DNA from: Acidobacteriota bacterium
GTDB taxonomy: Bacteria; Acidobacteriota; Terriglobia; Terriglobales; Acidobacteriaceae
Assembly (NCBI GenBank): GCA_019247235.1
Contig: JAFAPG010000840.1
Location: 1-7,202, forward strand
Direction: 5' to 3'
DNA: 7,202 bases
The translations under genes were made by a program, and so were the position numbers. Numbering within the stretch: position 1 is the first letter of the stretch; each line of letters opens with the position of its first letter. Shown one piece after another: positions 1-6,211 of the stretch. Below the pieces are notes generated by a model. It was not told where the DNA came from. It did no database searches and saw nothing but the letters and a program-made list of their open reading frames with translations.

Positions 1-966
1 CAAAAGAGCCCCGATCGCCAAGGTGACAATTCCCCCGACGGCGAGCACTCCGTGGGTGGCGAACTTCGCTTCTAAGGCAAATAAGGCAAAGGAGGCGAGG
101 ATCAGAACCACCGCGGCAAAGCGCGTGGGCAGCAGGTTAAGGGCGAAGATGGCGAGCAGGATGAAGACCACGCCGACGGTTCCAGGCACTACGGCGCCAG
201 GGTGGTTGAATTCCGCATAGAGTGCCAAGGCTCCAATGGCCAGCAGGATAAAGGCTACATTCGGGTCCATGATGTAGGCGAGGATGCGTTCCTTAAGCGT
301 CTCCTCGAGCACATGCTGTGGTTTGCCCGACAAGCTCAATCGCACGCTCTGCCCGTTAAAGCGAATAACTGGTTTCGACGCAATTTGCCGAAACAACTCC
401 TGCTCATTGGGCGCGACATAATCGATGAGCTTCTCGGACAAAGCCTCGCCGTCGGTAAAAGATTTTGATTGGCGCACGGTGCTCTCGGCTACCTCAATGT
501 TTCTGCCTCTTTTTGAGGTAATCGAGCGCATCAGGGCTGCGGTGTCGTTCTCGATCTTCTCCTTCATCACCGGGTCCGTCTGGCCACCCCCAAGGCCTAC
601 CGGATGGGCCGCCCCGGTGTTGGTACCCGGTGCCATGGCGGCGATGTCGGCGCTTTCCAGTATGAAGAATCCGGCCGAAGCCGCGCGACTGCCGCTTGGT
701 GTCACATAAATGATCACGGGAACTGGGGAGGCGAGGATTCTCTGAATGATCTCCCGCGTCGATTCCAGCAGCCCACCGGGCGTGTTCAATTCAATCAGCA
801 CCGCGTCGGCCTTCTCAGCCGCCCCTTGCTCGAGCGCGCGCTGGATGCGTTCGGCAGTGACGGGCTGGATGGTGCCGTTGATGATCAGCTTCAACACATC
901 GGCCGAGGTGCCCAAGGTCATGCACAACACCAGCGACGCAACGAGCGCACAGGTTCGGAGTCGCAT
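1..966 (-). CDS. NfeD/ClpP-class membrane-bound serine protease (NfeD1b-like), 3' end cut by window edge
   Basis: Reading the minus strand from the ATG at 966 gives 322 residues open to the window edge. Residues 1-22 look like a signal peptide (RLR, a hydrophobic core, then TSA before DV). Residues 25-200 form a ClpP-like serine protease domain: the IELNTPGG motif is at 58-65, AASAG places the likely nucleophile at Ser97, and KIEND places the likely catalytic lysine at Lys137, matching the Ser/Lys dyad known for archaeal PH1510. Four hydrophobic segments follow (about 236-254, 259-280, 283-298, 306-322), as in the NfeD membrane region. The usual C-terminal OB-fold domain lies beyond the window. 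Known family members cleave the C-terminus of partner stomatins (SPFH proteins), whose gene often lies next door; none is visible here. The start has AGGA eight bases upstream. It lies 157 bases downstream of ndh on the same strand, so co-transcription is possible. Confidence 0.93.
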   Translation of the reverse strand, partial: MRLRTCALVASLVLCMTLGTSADVLKLIINGTIQPVTAERIQRALEQGAAEKADAVLIELNTPGGLLESTREIIQRILASPVPVIIYVTPSGSRAASAGFFILESADIAAMAPGTNTGAAHPVGLGGGQTDPVMKEKIENDTAALMRSITSKRGRNIEVAESTVRQSKSFTDGEALSEKLIDYVAPNEQELFRQIASKPVIRFNGQSVRLSLSGKPQHVLEETLKERILAYIMDPNVAFILLAIGALALYAEFNHPGAVVPGTVGVVFILLAIFALNLLPTRFAAVVLILASFALFALEAKFATHGVLAVGGIVTLAIGALL

Positions 967-968
967 TT

Positions 969-1001
969 CAATAGTCCTGAGACGGAATGCTTAGACTATT
1001 G
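969..1001 (-). promoter_or_regulatory. Inverted repeat in the leader of the NfeD-family gene, overlapping its ribosome binding site
   Basis: CAATAGTC (969-976) and GACTATTG (994-1001) are perfect 8-base inverted arms separated by 17 bases. In the mRNA the 3' arm ends two bases before the ATG and includes the last two bases of the AGGA ribosome binding site. It could act as a translation-inhibiting hairpin or as a repressor operator. The 3' arm's position is a direct reading; the role is inference. Confidence 0.4.
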
Positions 1002-1123
1002 TCTCGCAACTTCTGCCGGGATTCACCGAATTCGACAGCGCCAGGCGGTTGAAATCAGAAGGCTGGGGAAGCTCGGAGAAACCGGGGGTCCAGTTGGTGG
1101 GATGGCGGAGTGCTCGGTTGGCC

Positions 1124-2431
1124 TTAGAAACGCCTGGGAAGCGCGACTTCTTTCTCCTCGGAGGCGGGCTCGCTCCATCCCGGCAGCGAGGTGCTTCCGG
1201 TAATCAGTCGCGCCCCTCGCTCATAGGTGAGGTAAGACCAAGCCCACTCGATGAGGACGATCAGCCGATTGCGAAAGCCAATCAGGAAAAAAATGTGGAC
1301 GAACAGCCATGCCAGCCAGGCGAAATACCCTGAGATTTTCAGCCCCTTAAATTGTGCTACGGCCGCTGCCCGCCCGATCGTGGCCAAGCTGCCCTTGTCG
1401 ATATAGCGAAACTTTCGCCGGGATTGGTTGCCTAAGGTGCGGGCGATGTTTTTTGCCACGGCGCGCCCTTGCTGCATCGCGACGGGTGCAACTCCTGGCA
1501 ATAGATTGCCATGTTCATCCTTGACGGCAGCCAAGTCACCGATAACAAAGACCTCCGGGTGTGCAAGCAAGCTGAGATCGCCATTCACCACGACCCGGCC
1601 CGCCCGATCGAGTTCACTCGCGAGCTTTTTGCCTAAAGGGGAAGCGGCGACGCCGGCCGCCCACAGCACCACCGCCGCCGGGATGCGTTCCTGGCCAACC
1701 CAGACCACGCCTGGTTCAATTCGCGTTACCAGCGCGGATTCACGAACCTCGACCCCAAGTTTCTCCAACTGGCGTACCGCGCTGCGCGATAGTTCCGGAG
1801 CATAGGCCGGCAACACGCGCGCGCCACCTTCCAGCAAAATGATCCGCGTTCGCCGGGGATCGATCGCGGCAAACTCGCGGCGGAGCACATGTCGCGCGAT
1901 TTCCGCCAGAGTTCCCGCGAGCTCGACGCCCGTGGGACCGCCACCGACAATGATGAAATTTAGGGGAGGCTCGGGGTGACCGGCCATGGTTTGCCGCTCT
2001 GCCAGCTCAAAAGCCAGCAGCACGCGGCGGCGAATTTCCAGTGCGTCTTCAACCGTCTTTAACCCTGGAGCCAAGGGCGCCCAATCCTCGTGCCCAAAAT
2101 ATGAGTGCCGGGCTCCGGCCGCCACAATCAAGAAATCGTAGGGGATATTGACATCGGAGAGCTTCACGATGCGCCCGGGGAGGTCGAAGTCGACCACCTC
2201 GCCCATGAGAACGTCTACGTTGTTACGCTCGCGTAGAATCCAGCGTACCGGGGCAGCAACCTGCGCAGGCGAAATGCCGGCGGTTGCTACCTGATAGAGG
2301 AGGGGCTGAAAGGTATGGTGGTTTTTTCGGTCGATGACGGTGACTTGAAGCGGCAGCCTGGCTAAGGTTCGCGCCGCTTCCAGGCCGCCAAATCCCGCAC
2401 CAATCACGACCACGCGCGGCTTGTCAGGCAT
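1124..2431 (-). CDS. ndh: Type II NADH:quinone oxidoreductase (NDH-2), FAD-dependent
   Basis: This 435-residue protein transfers electrons from NADH to membrane quinone without pumping protons. The first Rossmann motif GAGFGG (11-16) binds FAD and is followed by the NDH-2 hallmark HHTFQPLLYQVATAGISP (38-55). The second motif GGGPTGVELAG (163-173) binds NAD(P)H. Later come VLWAAGV (255-261), the FAD-contacting VIGDLAA (296-302) and the quinone-site segment APVAMQQGRAVAKN (315-328). A hydrophobic stretch at about 368-402 (GYFAWLAWLFVHIFFLIGF onward) is the membrane-associated C-terminal region seen in many bacterial NDH-2s. The ATG at 2431 is preferred over the upstream in-frame ATG at 2479 because GGGGGAGGAAG lies just upstream (GGAGG eight bases away) and because the flavin fold begins at once with PRVVVIGAG. 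It is divergent from the CPBP gene. Length and motifs are normal for the family. Confidence 0.95.
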   Translation of the reverse strand: MPDKPRVVVIGAGFGGLEAARTLARLPLQVTVIDRKNHHTFQPLLYQVATAGISPAQVAAPVRWILRERNNVDVLMGEVVDFDLPGRIVKLSDVNIPYDFLIVAAGARHSYFGHEDWAPLAPGLKTVEDALEIRRRVLLAFELAERQTMAGHPEPPLNFIIVGGGPTGVELAGTLAEIARHVLRREFAAIDPRRTRIILLEGGARVLPAYAPELSRSAVRQLEKLGVEVRESALVTRIEPGVVWVGQERIPAAVVLWAAGVAASPLGKKLASELDRAGRVVVNGDLSLLAHPEVFVIGDLAAVKDEHGNLLPGVAPVAMQQGRAVAKNIARTLGNQSRRKFRYIDKGSLATIGRAAAVAQFKGLKISGYFAWLAWLFVHIFFLIGFRNRLIVLIEWAWSYLTYERGARLITGSTSLPGWSEPASEEKEVALPRRF

Positions 2432-2436
2432 CGCAA

Positions 2437-2447
2437 CTTCCTCCCCC
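2437..2447 (-). promoter_or_regulatory. Strong ribosome binding site that decides the ndh start
   Basis: The minus strand reads GGGGGAGGAAG, with GGAGG eight bases before the ATG at 2431. No comparable site precedes the in-frame ATG at 2479, so the shorter protein is favoured. Confidence 0.75.
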
Positions 2448-2457
2448 GATCGGCCCC

Positions 2458-2476
2458 GAGGTCGGGCGCCGACCTC
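2458..2476. promoter_or_regulatory. Perfect 8-base inverted repeat in the ndh leader
   Basis: GAGGTCGGGCGCCGACCTC has perfect 8-base arms around a 3-base centre. It lies between the TATATA element at 2491 and the ndh ribosome binding site, so it would be a GC-rich hairpin in the ndh mRNA leader or a double-stranded operator controlling ndh and possibly the divergent CPBP gene. There is no T-run after it on either strand, so it does not look like an intrinsic terminator. Confidence 0.4.
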
Positions 2477-2490
2477 CAAGCATCTGACCT

Positions 2491-2496
2491 TATATA
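2491..2496. promoter_or_regulatory. Candidate -10 element (TATATA) in the divergent ndh/CPBP intergenic region
   Basis: TATATA is self-complementary and is the only AT-rich patch in the 96-base gap between divergent starts. It could serve as the -10 for the rightward CPBP gene (start 32 bases further on) or for leftward ndh (start 60 bases away), or both. No convincing TTGACA-like -35 is seen at 16-18 bases on either side, so confidence is limited. Confidence 0.35.
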
Positions 2497-2503
2497 GATT
2501 CGC

Positions 2504-2518
2504 GGAGGGAGGAGAGGA
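2504..2518 (+). promoter_or_regulatory. Purine-rich ribosome binding site for the CPBP gene
   Basis: GGAGGGAGGAGAGGA contains several Shine-Dalgarno matches, the last (AGGA) nine bases before the TTG at 2528. It is the main support for that non-ATG start. Confidence 0.55.
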
Positions 2519-2527
2519 CAGAATTTT

Positions 2528-3193
2528 TTGGACACAGCAAGCTCAACAGCAGGCACTCGATGTGGCCGATCAGTACGAAGTGGTGAGCGCCGACACCTGG
2601 GGGAAATCGCCCCCGTCTTGGGGTTAATTCTGGGGGCCGTTTGGACGCCGCCAGGCAGGCTGAATCGATCGATTAGCATGGTTGCTGCCTTGATGATCGC
2701 CAACCTGGCGGTTCGCGGACCCTCAACTCCCGCGCAGTTAGGTTTGTCACATCCGTTGCGAGGCGCGGCTCCCATCCTATTAAGCGGGGCAATTCTATGC
2801 GGAGTGATTCTCCTTATGGGCAGCACCGTCAGGTTTGCTGGAGCCGGACATGGTTTGCCTTGGGACCGGTCTTGGCAGTACCTTATTTGGGCGCTGGCGC
2901 AGGAGTTCATCCTGCAGTCGACCTTTTACGTGCGCCTGGAGATGATCTTCGCTCCGCGGCATGCCAGCCTTATCGCCGCCGGATTGTTTTCCCTCGCCCA
3001 CATCCCCAGTCCCGTACTGACGCTGCTTTCTTTTGTGGGAGGTTTCTTTTTCTCATGGTTGTTTGGTCGCTTTCGCAACCTGTATGCTTTGGGTGCGATC
3101 CATGGCGCCTTGGGCCTAACCATCGCCTCCTGCCTTCCCGATGCATGGCTTCACCATATGCGGGTCGGCCTCGGCTATTTGACGCATTCATAA
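2528..3193 (+). CDS. CPBP-family (CAAX protease/Rce1-like) integral membrane protein with altered active-site motifs
   Basis: The 221-residue protein is rich in hydrophobic segments (about 28-63, 80-100, 118-130, 144-160, 164-180 and 186-203). Motifs are in CPBP order: QEFILQ at 125-130 sits where the family has EExxxR, FSLAH at 154-158 matches FxxxH, and HGALG at 192-196 matches the HxxxN/B position. CPBP proteins are intramembrane glutamate-dependent proteases or protease-like proteins. Here the first Glu is Gln125, the motif Arg is Gln130, and the Asn position is Gly196, so protease activity is uncertain; this may be a lineage-specific subfamily. The TTG start is chosen because a strong purine-rich ribosome binding site precedes it and there is an in-frame stop at 2495. 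The first in-frame ATG (2678) would remove the first hydrophobic segment. The extreme N-terminus (2528-2600) has poor codon character, so the exact start is unsure. No substrate is evident from the neighbours. Confidence 0.8.
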   Translation: MDTASSTAGTRCGRSVRSGERRHLGEIAPVLGLILGAVWTPPGRLNRSISMVAALMIANLAVRGPSTPAQLGLSHPLRGAAPILLSGAILCGVILLMGSTVRFAGAGHGLPWDRSWQYLIWALAQEFILQSTFYVRLEMIFAPRHASLIAAGLFSLAHIPSPVLTLLSFVGGFFFSWLFGRFRNLYALGAIHGALGLTIASCLPDAWLHHMRVGLGYLTHS

Positions 3194-3264
3194 ATCGGAG
3201 ATGGAGATAATCGAACCTATCAGAATTTCTCTAGCCAGCGGGAGAGATCAAGGCAGGAAACAGA

Positions 3265-3289
3265 GTGGCGGACAACAGGCAACCGCCAC
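3265..3289 (+). promoter_or_regulatory. Inverted repeat at the upstream candidate GTG start of recN
   Basis: GTGGCGG (3265-3271) and CCGCCAC (3283-3289) are perfect 7-base arms around an 11-base centre. The left arm begins with the GTG at 3265, which is preceded by AGGA (3255-3258) at six bases. It could be an operator upstream of the recN promoter, or a hairpin masking this alternative start. No T-run follows, so it is not a terminator. Confidence 0.3.
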
Positions 3290-3298
3290 CCGGTTTCG

Positions 3299-3307
3299 TG
3301 CTATTCT
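3299..3307 (+). promoter_or_regulatory. Candidate extended -10 promoter element for recN
   Basis: TGCTATTCT has the TGn extension followed by TATTCT (3302-3307) and then GCGC. Transcription would begin near 3314, leaving a short leader to the GTG at 3337 with GGGA at 3327-3330. No clear -35 is visible. If real, it favours the 3337 start of recN over 3265. Confidence 0.35.
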
Positions 3308-3336
3308 GCGCACAACTTCGCCTGCCGGGATACATC

Positions 3337-5019
3337 GTGCTGGTTGAATTGCAGCTTGAGAATTACGCTGTAATTGAGAGTGTGGCGGTCGAGTTTGCTC
3401 CCGGGTTGAACCTGCTCACGGGGGAAACCGGCGCGGGAAAATCGATTCTCGTCGACGCCCTAGCCTTGCTCATGGGGGAAAAGGCCTCGCCCGAGGTGGT
3501 GCGCTTTGGCAGGGAGCGCGCTGTTCTCACCGCAGTTTTTGAGGTGGAAAGCGGACGGGAAACGACGGTCGACAGGATCCTTGAACATAACGGGTTAGAC
3601 CATACCGATAGCCACCTGATTTTGCGCCGCGAAGTCGCCGCAAAAGGGCGAGTTTTCGTGAATAATCAACCGGCTACGGTATCGGTTCTCAGGCAGCTAG
3701 CCCCATATTTGGCCAGCATTCACGCACAAAATGAGTCCTTGGCTTGTTTTGGCGCCGAAGCCCGCCTGGTGCTTCTCGATCAATTTGCTCATGCCGAGCT
3801 GGAATCGCTTGCCCAGGCCTTCGACGCCTGGAAGCAGATCAAGGGCCGGATCGATGAGCTCGAACAGGGCGAACAAGACCAACTTCGGCTAGTCGACCTG
3901 TGGACGTTCCAAAAGCAAGAGATTGAGCGCGCCAAAATACTGCCGGGAGAAGACGATCGCCTAGAAGCCGAAAAACGAGTGCTGGCCAATGCGGAGAAGA
4001 TTCATCAGTCGGCGATGGTTGCCTTCGATCTGCTCTATGAAGGCGCCTCCTCAACCGCCACCTCCTTGCGGGCGGCACAGAAACATATCGAGGAGCTCAA
4101 GACCTATGAGCCCAAATTTGAGGAGGCACTGGTTTTGCTCGAATCGGCTCGCATCAGCGTCGAAGACGTGGGCGCGAGTTTACGCGACTATGCCGGAGGG
4201 ATCGAGTCTTCGCCCGAGCATCTAGCGCAAATTGAGGATCGTTTGGCGTTGCTTGATCGGCTGAAGCGCAAATATGGTCCCTCGCTTGAGGATGTTAGCA
4301 AGCTAGGAGAAGAGGTGTCCCGCAAGCTCTCGGAAATCGAAAATAAGGACGAGGTGCTCGGCGAATTACGCAGCCAGTTGTCTGCGGCCGGGAAAAAATA
4401 CCTGGAGCTGGCGCGCGCGACTTCTAAGCGACGCTACGATGCCGCCAAAAAGCTGGAGAGACTGGTGGAAGCGGAGATCAATGACTTGGCTATGAAGTCA
4501 GAATTCCGCATTGAAGTCACCGGCGGTGACGCGGAAGACGAATGGACACGCTCGGGCTTTGACCAAGCCGAGTTCATGATTTCGACCAACCCGGGAGAGC
4601 CCTTCTGTCCGCTGGATCAGATTGCCTCCGGTGGAGAGCTGTCGCGTATCATGTTGGCAGTCAAGGTGAGCATGGAGTCGGGAGCGCCTAAAAAAGCCGC
4701 GGCCGTGCAGCGCACCCTGGTATTCGATGAGATCGACATCGGCATAGGGGGCCGCGCGGCGGTGGCAGTGGGCAAGAAGTTGAAGTCGTTGGCCCGCAGC
4801 CACCAGGTACTGTGCGTTACCCATTTGCCGCAGATCGCAACCTTTGCCGATCAGCATTACCTGATCGAAAAACAGGCGCGCGGGGATCGTGCTCGAACCA
4901 GCGTACGTCAGATCACTGGCAATGAACGAACCGAAGAGATCGCCAGAATGCTCAGCGGAGCAAAACTGACAGAGACCTCCTTGAAACATGCCGAGCAGAT
5001 GCTCAAGGCCAATGCATAA
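3337..5019 (+). CDS. recN: DNA repair ATPase RecN
   Basis: RecN is an SMC-like ATPase that acts early at DNA double-strand breaks and helps hold ends or sisters together for recombination. The 560-residue product starts with the typical LVELQLENYAVIESV. The Walker A GETGAGKS is at 29-36, a coiled-coil region fills roughly 165-405 (rich in Glu, Lys, Leu and Ala), the ABC signature ASGGELSRIMLAVK is at 430-443, Walker B TLVFDEID at 460-467 and the switch-histidine segment THLPQIA at 495-501. Length matches the family (about 550-560). An in-frame GTG at 3265 has a better ribosome binding site (AGGAAACAGA) and would add 24 residues (ADNRQPPPGF...) not typical of RecN; I chose 3337 by homology and because a candidate extended -10 lies between the two. 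The usual IHGQH-like segment reads IHAQNES here. No LexA-type box was recognised upstream. Confidence 0.95.
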   Translation: MLVELQLENYAVIESVAVEFAPGLNLLTGETGAGKSILVDALALLMGEKASPEVVRFGRERAVLTAVFEVESGRETTVDRILEHNGLDHTDSHLILRREVAAKGRVFVNNQPATVSVLRQLAPYLASIHAQNESLACFGAEARLVLLDQFAHAELESLAQAFDAWKQIKGRIDELEQGEQDQLRLVDLWTFQKQEIERAKILPGEDDRLEAEKRVLANAEKIHQSAMVAFDLLYEGASSTATSLRAAQKHIEELKTYEPKFEEALVLLESARISVEDVGASLRDYAGGIESSPEHLAQIEDRLALLDRLKRKYGPSLEDVSKLGEEVSRKLSEIENKDEVLGELRSQLSAAGKKYLELARATSKRRYDAAKKLERLVEAEINDLAMKSEFRIEVTGGDAEDEWTRSGFDQAEFMISTNPGEPFCPLDQIASGGELSRIMLAVKVSMESGAPKKAAAVQRTLVFDEIDIGIGGRAAVAVGKKLKSLARSHQVLCVTHLPQIATFADQHYLIEKQARGDRARTSVRQITGNERTEEIARMLSGAKLTETSLKHAEQMLKANA

Positions 5020-5040
5020 CTGCAGAAGGCTGGCGCGGCA

Positions 5041-5046
5041 TAGAAT
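5041..5046 (+). promoter_or_regulatory. Candidate -10 element before the LigD-type polymerase gene
   Basis: TAGAAT differs from TATAAT by one base and is followed at once by GCGCGC, like the elements before recN and the DUF72 gene. It lies 22 bases after the recN stop and 37 bases before the TTG at 5078. No -35 was recognised. Confidence 0.3.
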
Positions 5047-5077
5047 GCGCGCGTCGCAAAGCTTTTAAACCCAGAGA

Positions 5078-6169
5078 TTGGGAGATGCGCTTGCCAGCAC
5101 CGAGCCGGCTGAAAGCTCAGAGGGTGAGGTTCGATTGAGTGCGGAGCAAATTGTTGAAGTTGAAGGCAAGCGTCTCAAACTGACCAACTTGGAAAAAGTT
5201 TTTTACCCTTCCACGGGTTTTACCAAGGGCCAAGTCATCGATTACTATGCCCGCATAGCGCCGGTCCTGGTGCCTCACTTGGCGGGCAAGCCTTTGACCT
5301 TGAAACGCTATCCCAACGGGGTTGAAGCGGAGCCTTTTTTCGAGAAGAACGCGACCAAACACCGGCCCGAGTGGATCGAGACTGCGCCTATTTGGAGCGA
5401 GGGCAATAAGCGCTATGTTCACTACATTCTGGCCAATGATTTAGCAACTCTCATCTGGGTGGCCAATCTTGCCTCGATCGAGCTGCATCCCTCGCTAGCC
5501 AAGGCAAAAGATATCCGCTGCCCGCGCTCGCTGGTCTTCGATCTCGATCCCGGTCCTCCGGCCAATATCGTTCAATGCTGCCAAGTAGCGGTGTGGCTGC
5601 GCACCATTTTCGAGCATTTCAAGCTTGAGAGCTTTCCTAAATCCTCCGGCTCCAAAGGCCTGCAAGTTTATGTGCCTCTCAATACCCCCACCAGTTACGA
5701 GGAGACCAAACCTTTTGCCCACGCGGTGGCTCGGCTGCTCGAAAATGAGCACCGCGATCTTGTAGTCTCAGAGATGAAGAAGGCAATTCGTACCAATCGA
5801 GTCTTTGTTGACTGGAGTCAGAACGATGAGCACAAGACCACCGTTAGCGTGTACTCGTTGCGTGCGCGCGAGCGCCCTACGGTGTCTACTCCAGTGACCT
5901 GGGACGAGGTGGAACGTACCCTCAAGAAAAAGGATGCCGGTTTGCTGGTCTTTGAGTCACACCGGCTGCTGGAGCGGGTGGAGAAATCGGGGGATTTGTT
6001 TGCTCCGCTGCTTACCCTGAAGCAGAAACTTCCCAAACTTCCGGGCAGCGACGCAGGGGAAACGCGCCTCTTGAGACTAGCGGCTTCCGCAGGCACGAGC
6101 CAAGGACCAGTGAAAAAGCCGTCGGTTTCAAAATCCGCGCGCCCCAAAACGCGCGCGAGAAAGGTATAA
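5078..6169 (+). CDS. ligD: Free-standing LigD-type DNA polymerase/primase domain protein (archaeo-eukaryotic primase fold, NHEJ)
   Basis: The 363-residue protein matches the polymerase domain of bacterial NHEJ ligase LigD, which adds nucleotides (often ribonucleotides) and fills gaps at broken ends alongside Ku and the ligase. The conserved core runs from KLTNLEKVFYPSTGFTKG (34-51) and LTLKRYPNGV (73-82) through the metal-binding VFDLDPG (153-159; Asp155, Asp157), SGSKGLQVYVPL (190-201) and VFVDW (242-246; likely third metal Asp245) to SVYSLRARERPTVSTPV (257-273). No ligase or nuclease domain is fused: the C-terminus ends in a basic tail (about 344-363, KKPSVSKSARPKTRARKV) that may bind DNA. 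The common His of the SGxKGxH motif is Gln196. The TTG at 5078 is the first possible start after an in-frame stop at 5066 but has a poor ribosome binding site; a second TTG at 5135 has GAGG five bases upstream and is a real alternative. It lies 58 bases after recN. Confidence 0.92.
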   Translation: MGDALASTEPAESSEGEVRLSAEQIVEVEGKRLKLTNLEKVFYPSTGFTKGQVIDYYARIAPVLVPHLAGKPLTLKRYPNGVEAEPFFEKNATKHRPEWIETAPIWSEGNKRYVHYILANDLATLIWVANLASIELHPSLAKAKDIRCPRSLVFDLDPGPPANIVQCCQVAVWLRTIFEHFKLESFPKSSGSKGLQVYVPLNTPTSYEETKPFAHAVARLLENEHRDLVVSEMKKAIRTNRVFVDWSQNDEHKTTVSVYSLRARERPTVSTPVTWDEVERTLKKKDAGLLVFESHRLLERVEKSGDLFAPLLTLKQKLPKLPGSDAGETRLLRLAASAGTSQGPVKKPSVSKSARPKTRARKV

Positions 6170-6170
6170 T
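6165..6170 (+). promoter_or_regulatory. Consensus -10 element (TATAAT) before the DUF72 gene
   Basis: TATAAT is a perfect -10 match overlapping the polymerase gene's stop codon and is followed by GCGCGC. The arms GCGCGC at 6151-6156 and 6171-6176 flank it. A start near 6177 would leave about 35 bases of leader containing the GGAAG ribosome binding site. No -35 hexamer was recognised at 16-18 bases. Confidence 0.4.
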
Positions 6171-6211
6171 GCGCGCCTGGTCAAGGCCTGGGCCACGCAA
6201 CGGAAGTCGGC

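Noticed and set aside
604..1203. 199-residue plus-strand frame over the nfeD and ndh ends
   Set aside because: It runs opposite the clear NfeD-family protease, is rich in Gln, His and Arg, and has no recognisable domain.
1124..2479. Longer ndh product starting at the ATG at 2479
   Set aside because: The extra 16 residues (MEVGARPRGRSGEEVA) are translated from the leader hairpin and ribosome binding site, and the ATG at 2431 has a much stronger site.
2404..2910. 168-residue frame on the minus strand over the CPBP gene
   Set aside because: It is antisense to a gene with recognisable membrane segments and motifs, overlaps the ndh start, and has a Pro/Arg-rich composition typical of a shadow frame.
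3201..3347. 48-codon frame starting ATG at 3201, between the CPBP gene and recN
   Set aside because: It overlaps the recN start, has no properly spaced ribosome binding site (CGGAG touches the ATG), and its product resembles no family I recognise.
4498..4989. 163-residue minus-strand frame inside recN
   Set aside because: It lies opposite the RecN signature, Walker B and switch regions, which are certain; the frame is a shadow.
6151..6176. GCGCGC inverted arms around TATAAT as an intrinsic terminator of the polymerase gene
   Set aside because: The arms are only 6 bases with a 14-base loop, GCGCGC is self-complementary and common in this GC-rich DNA, and no T-run follows.
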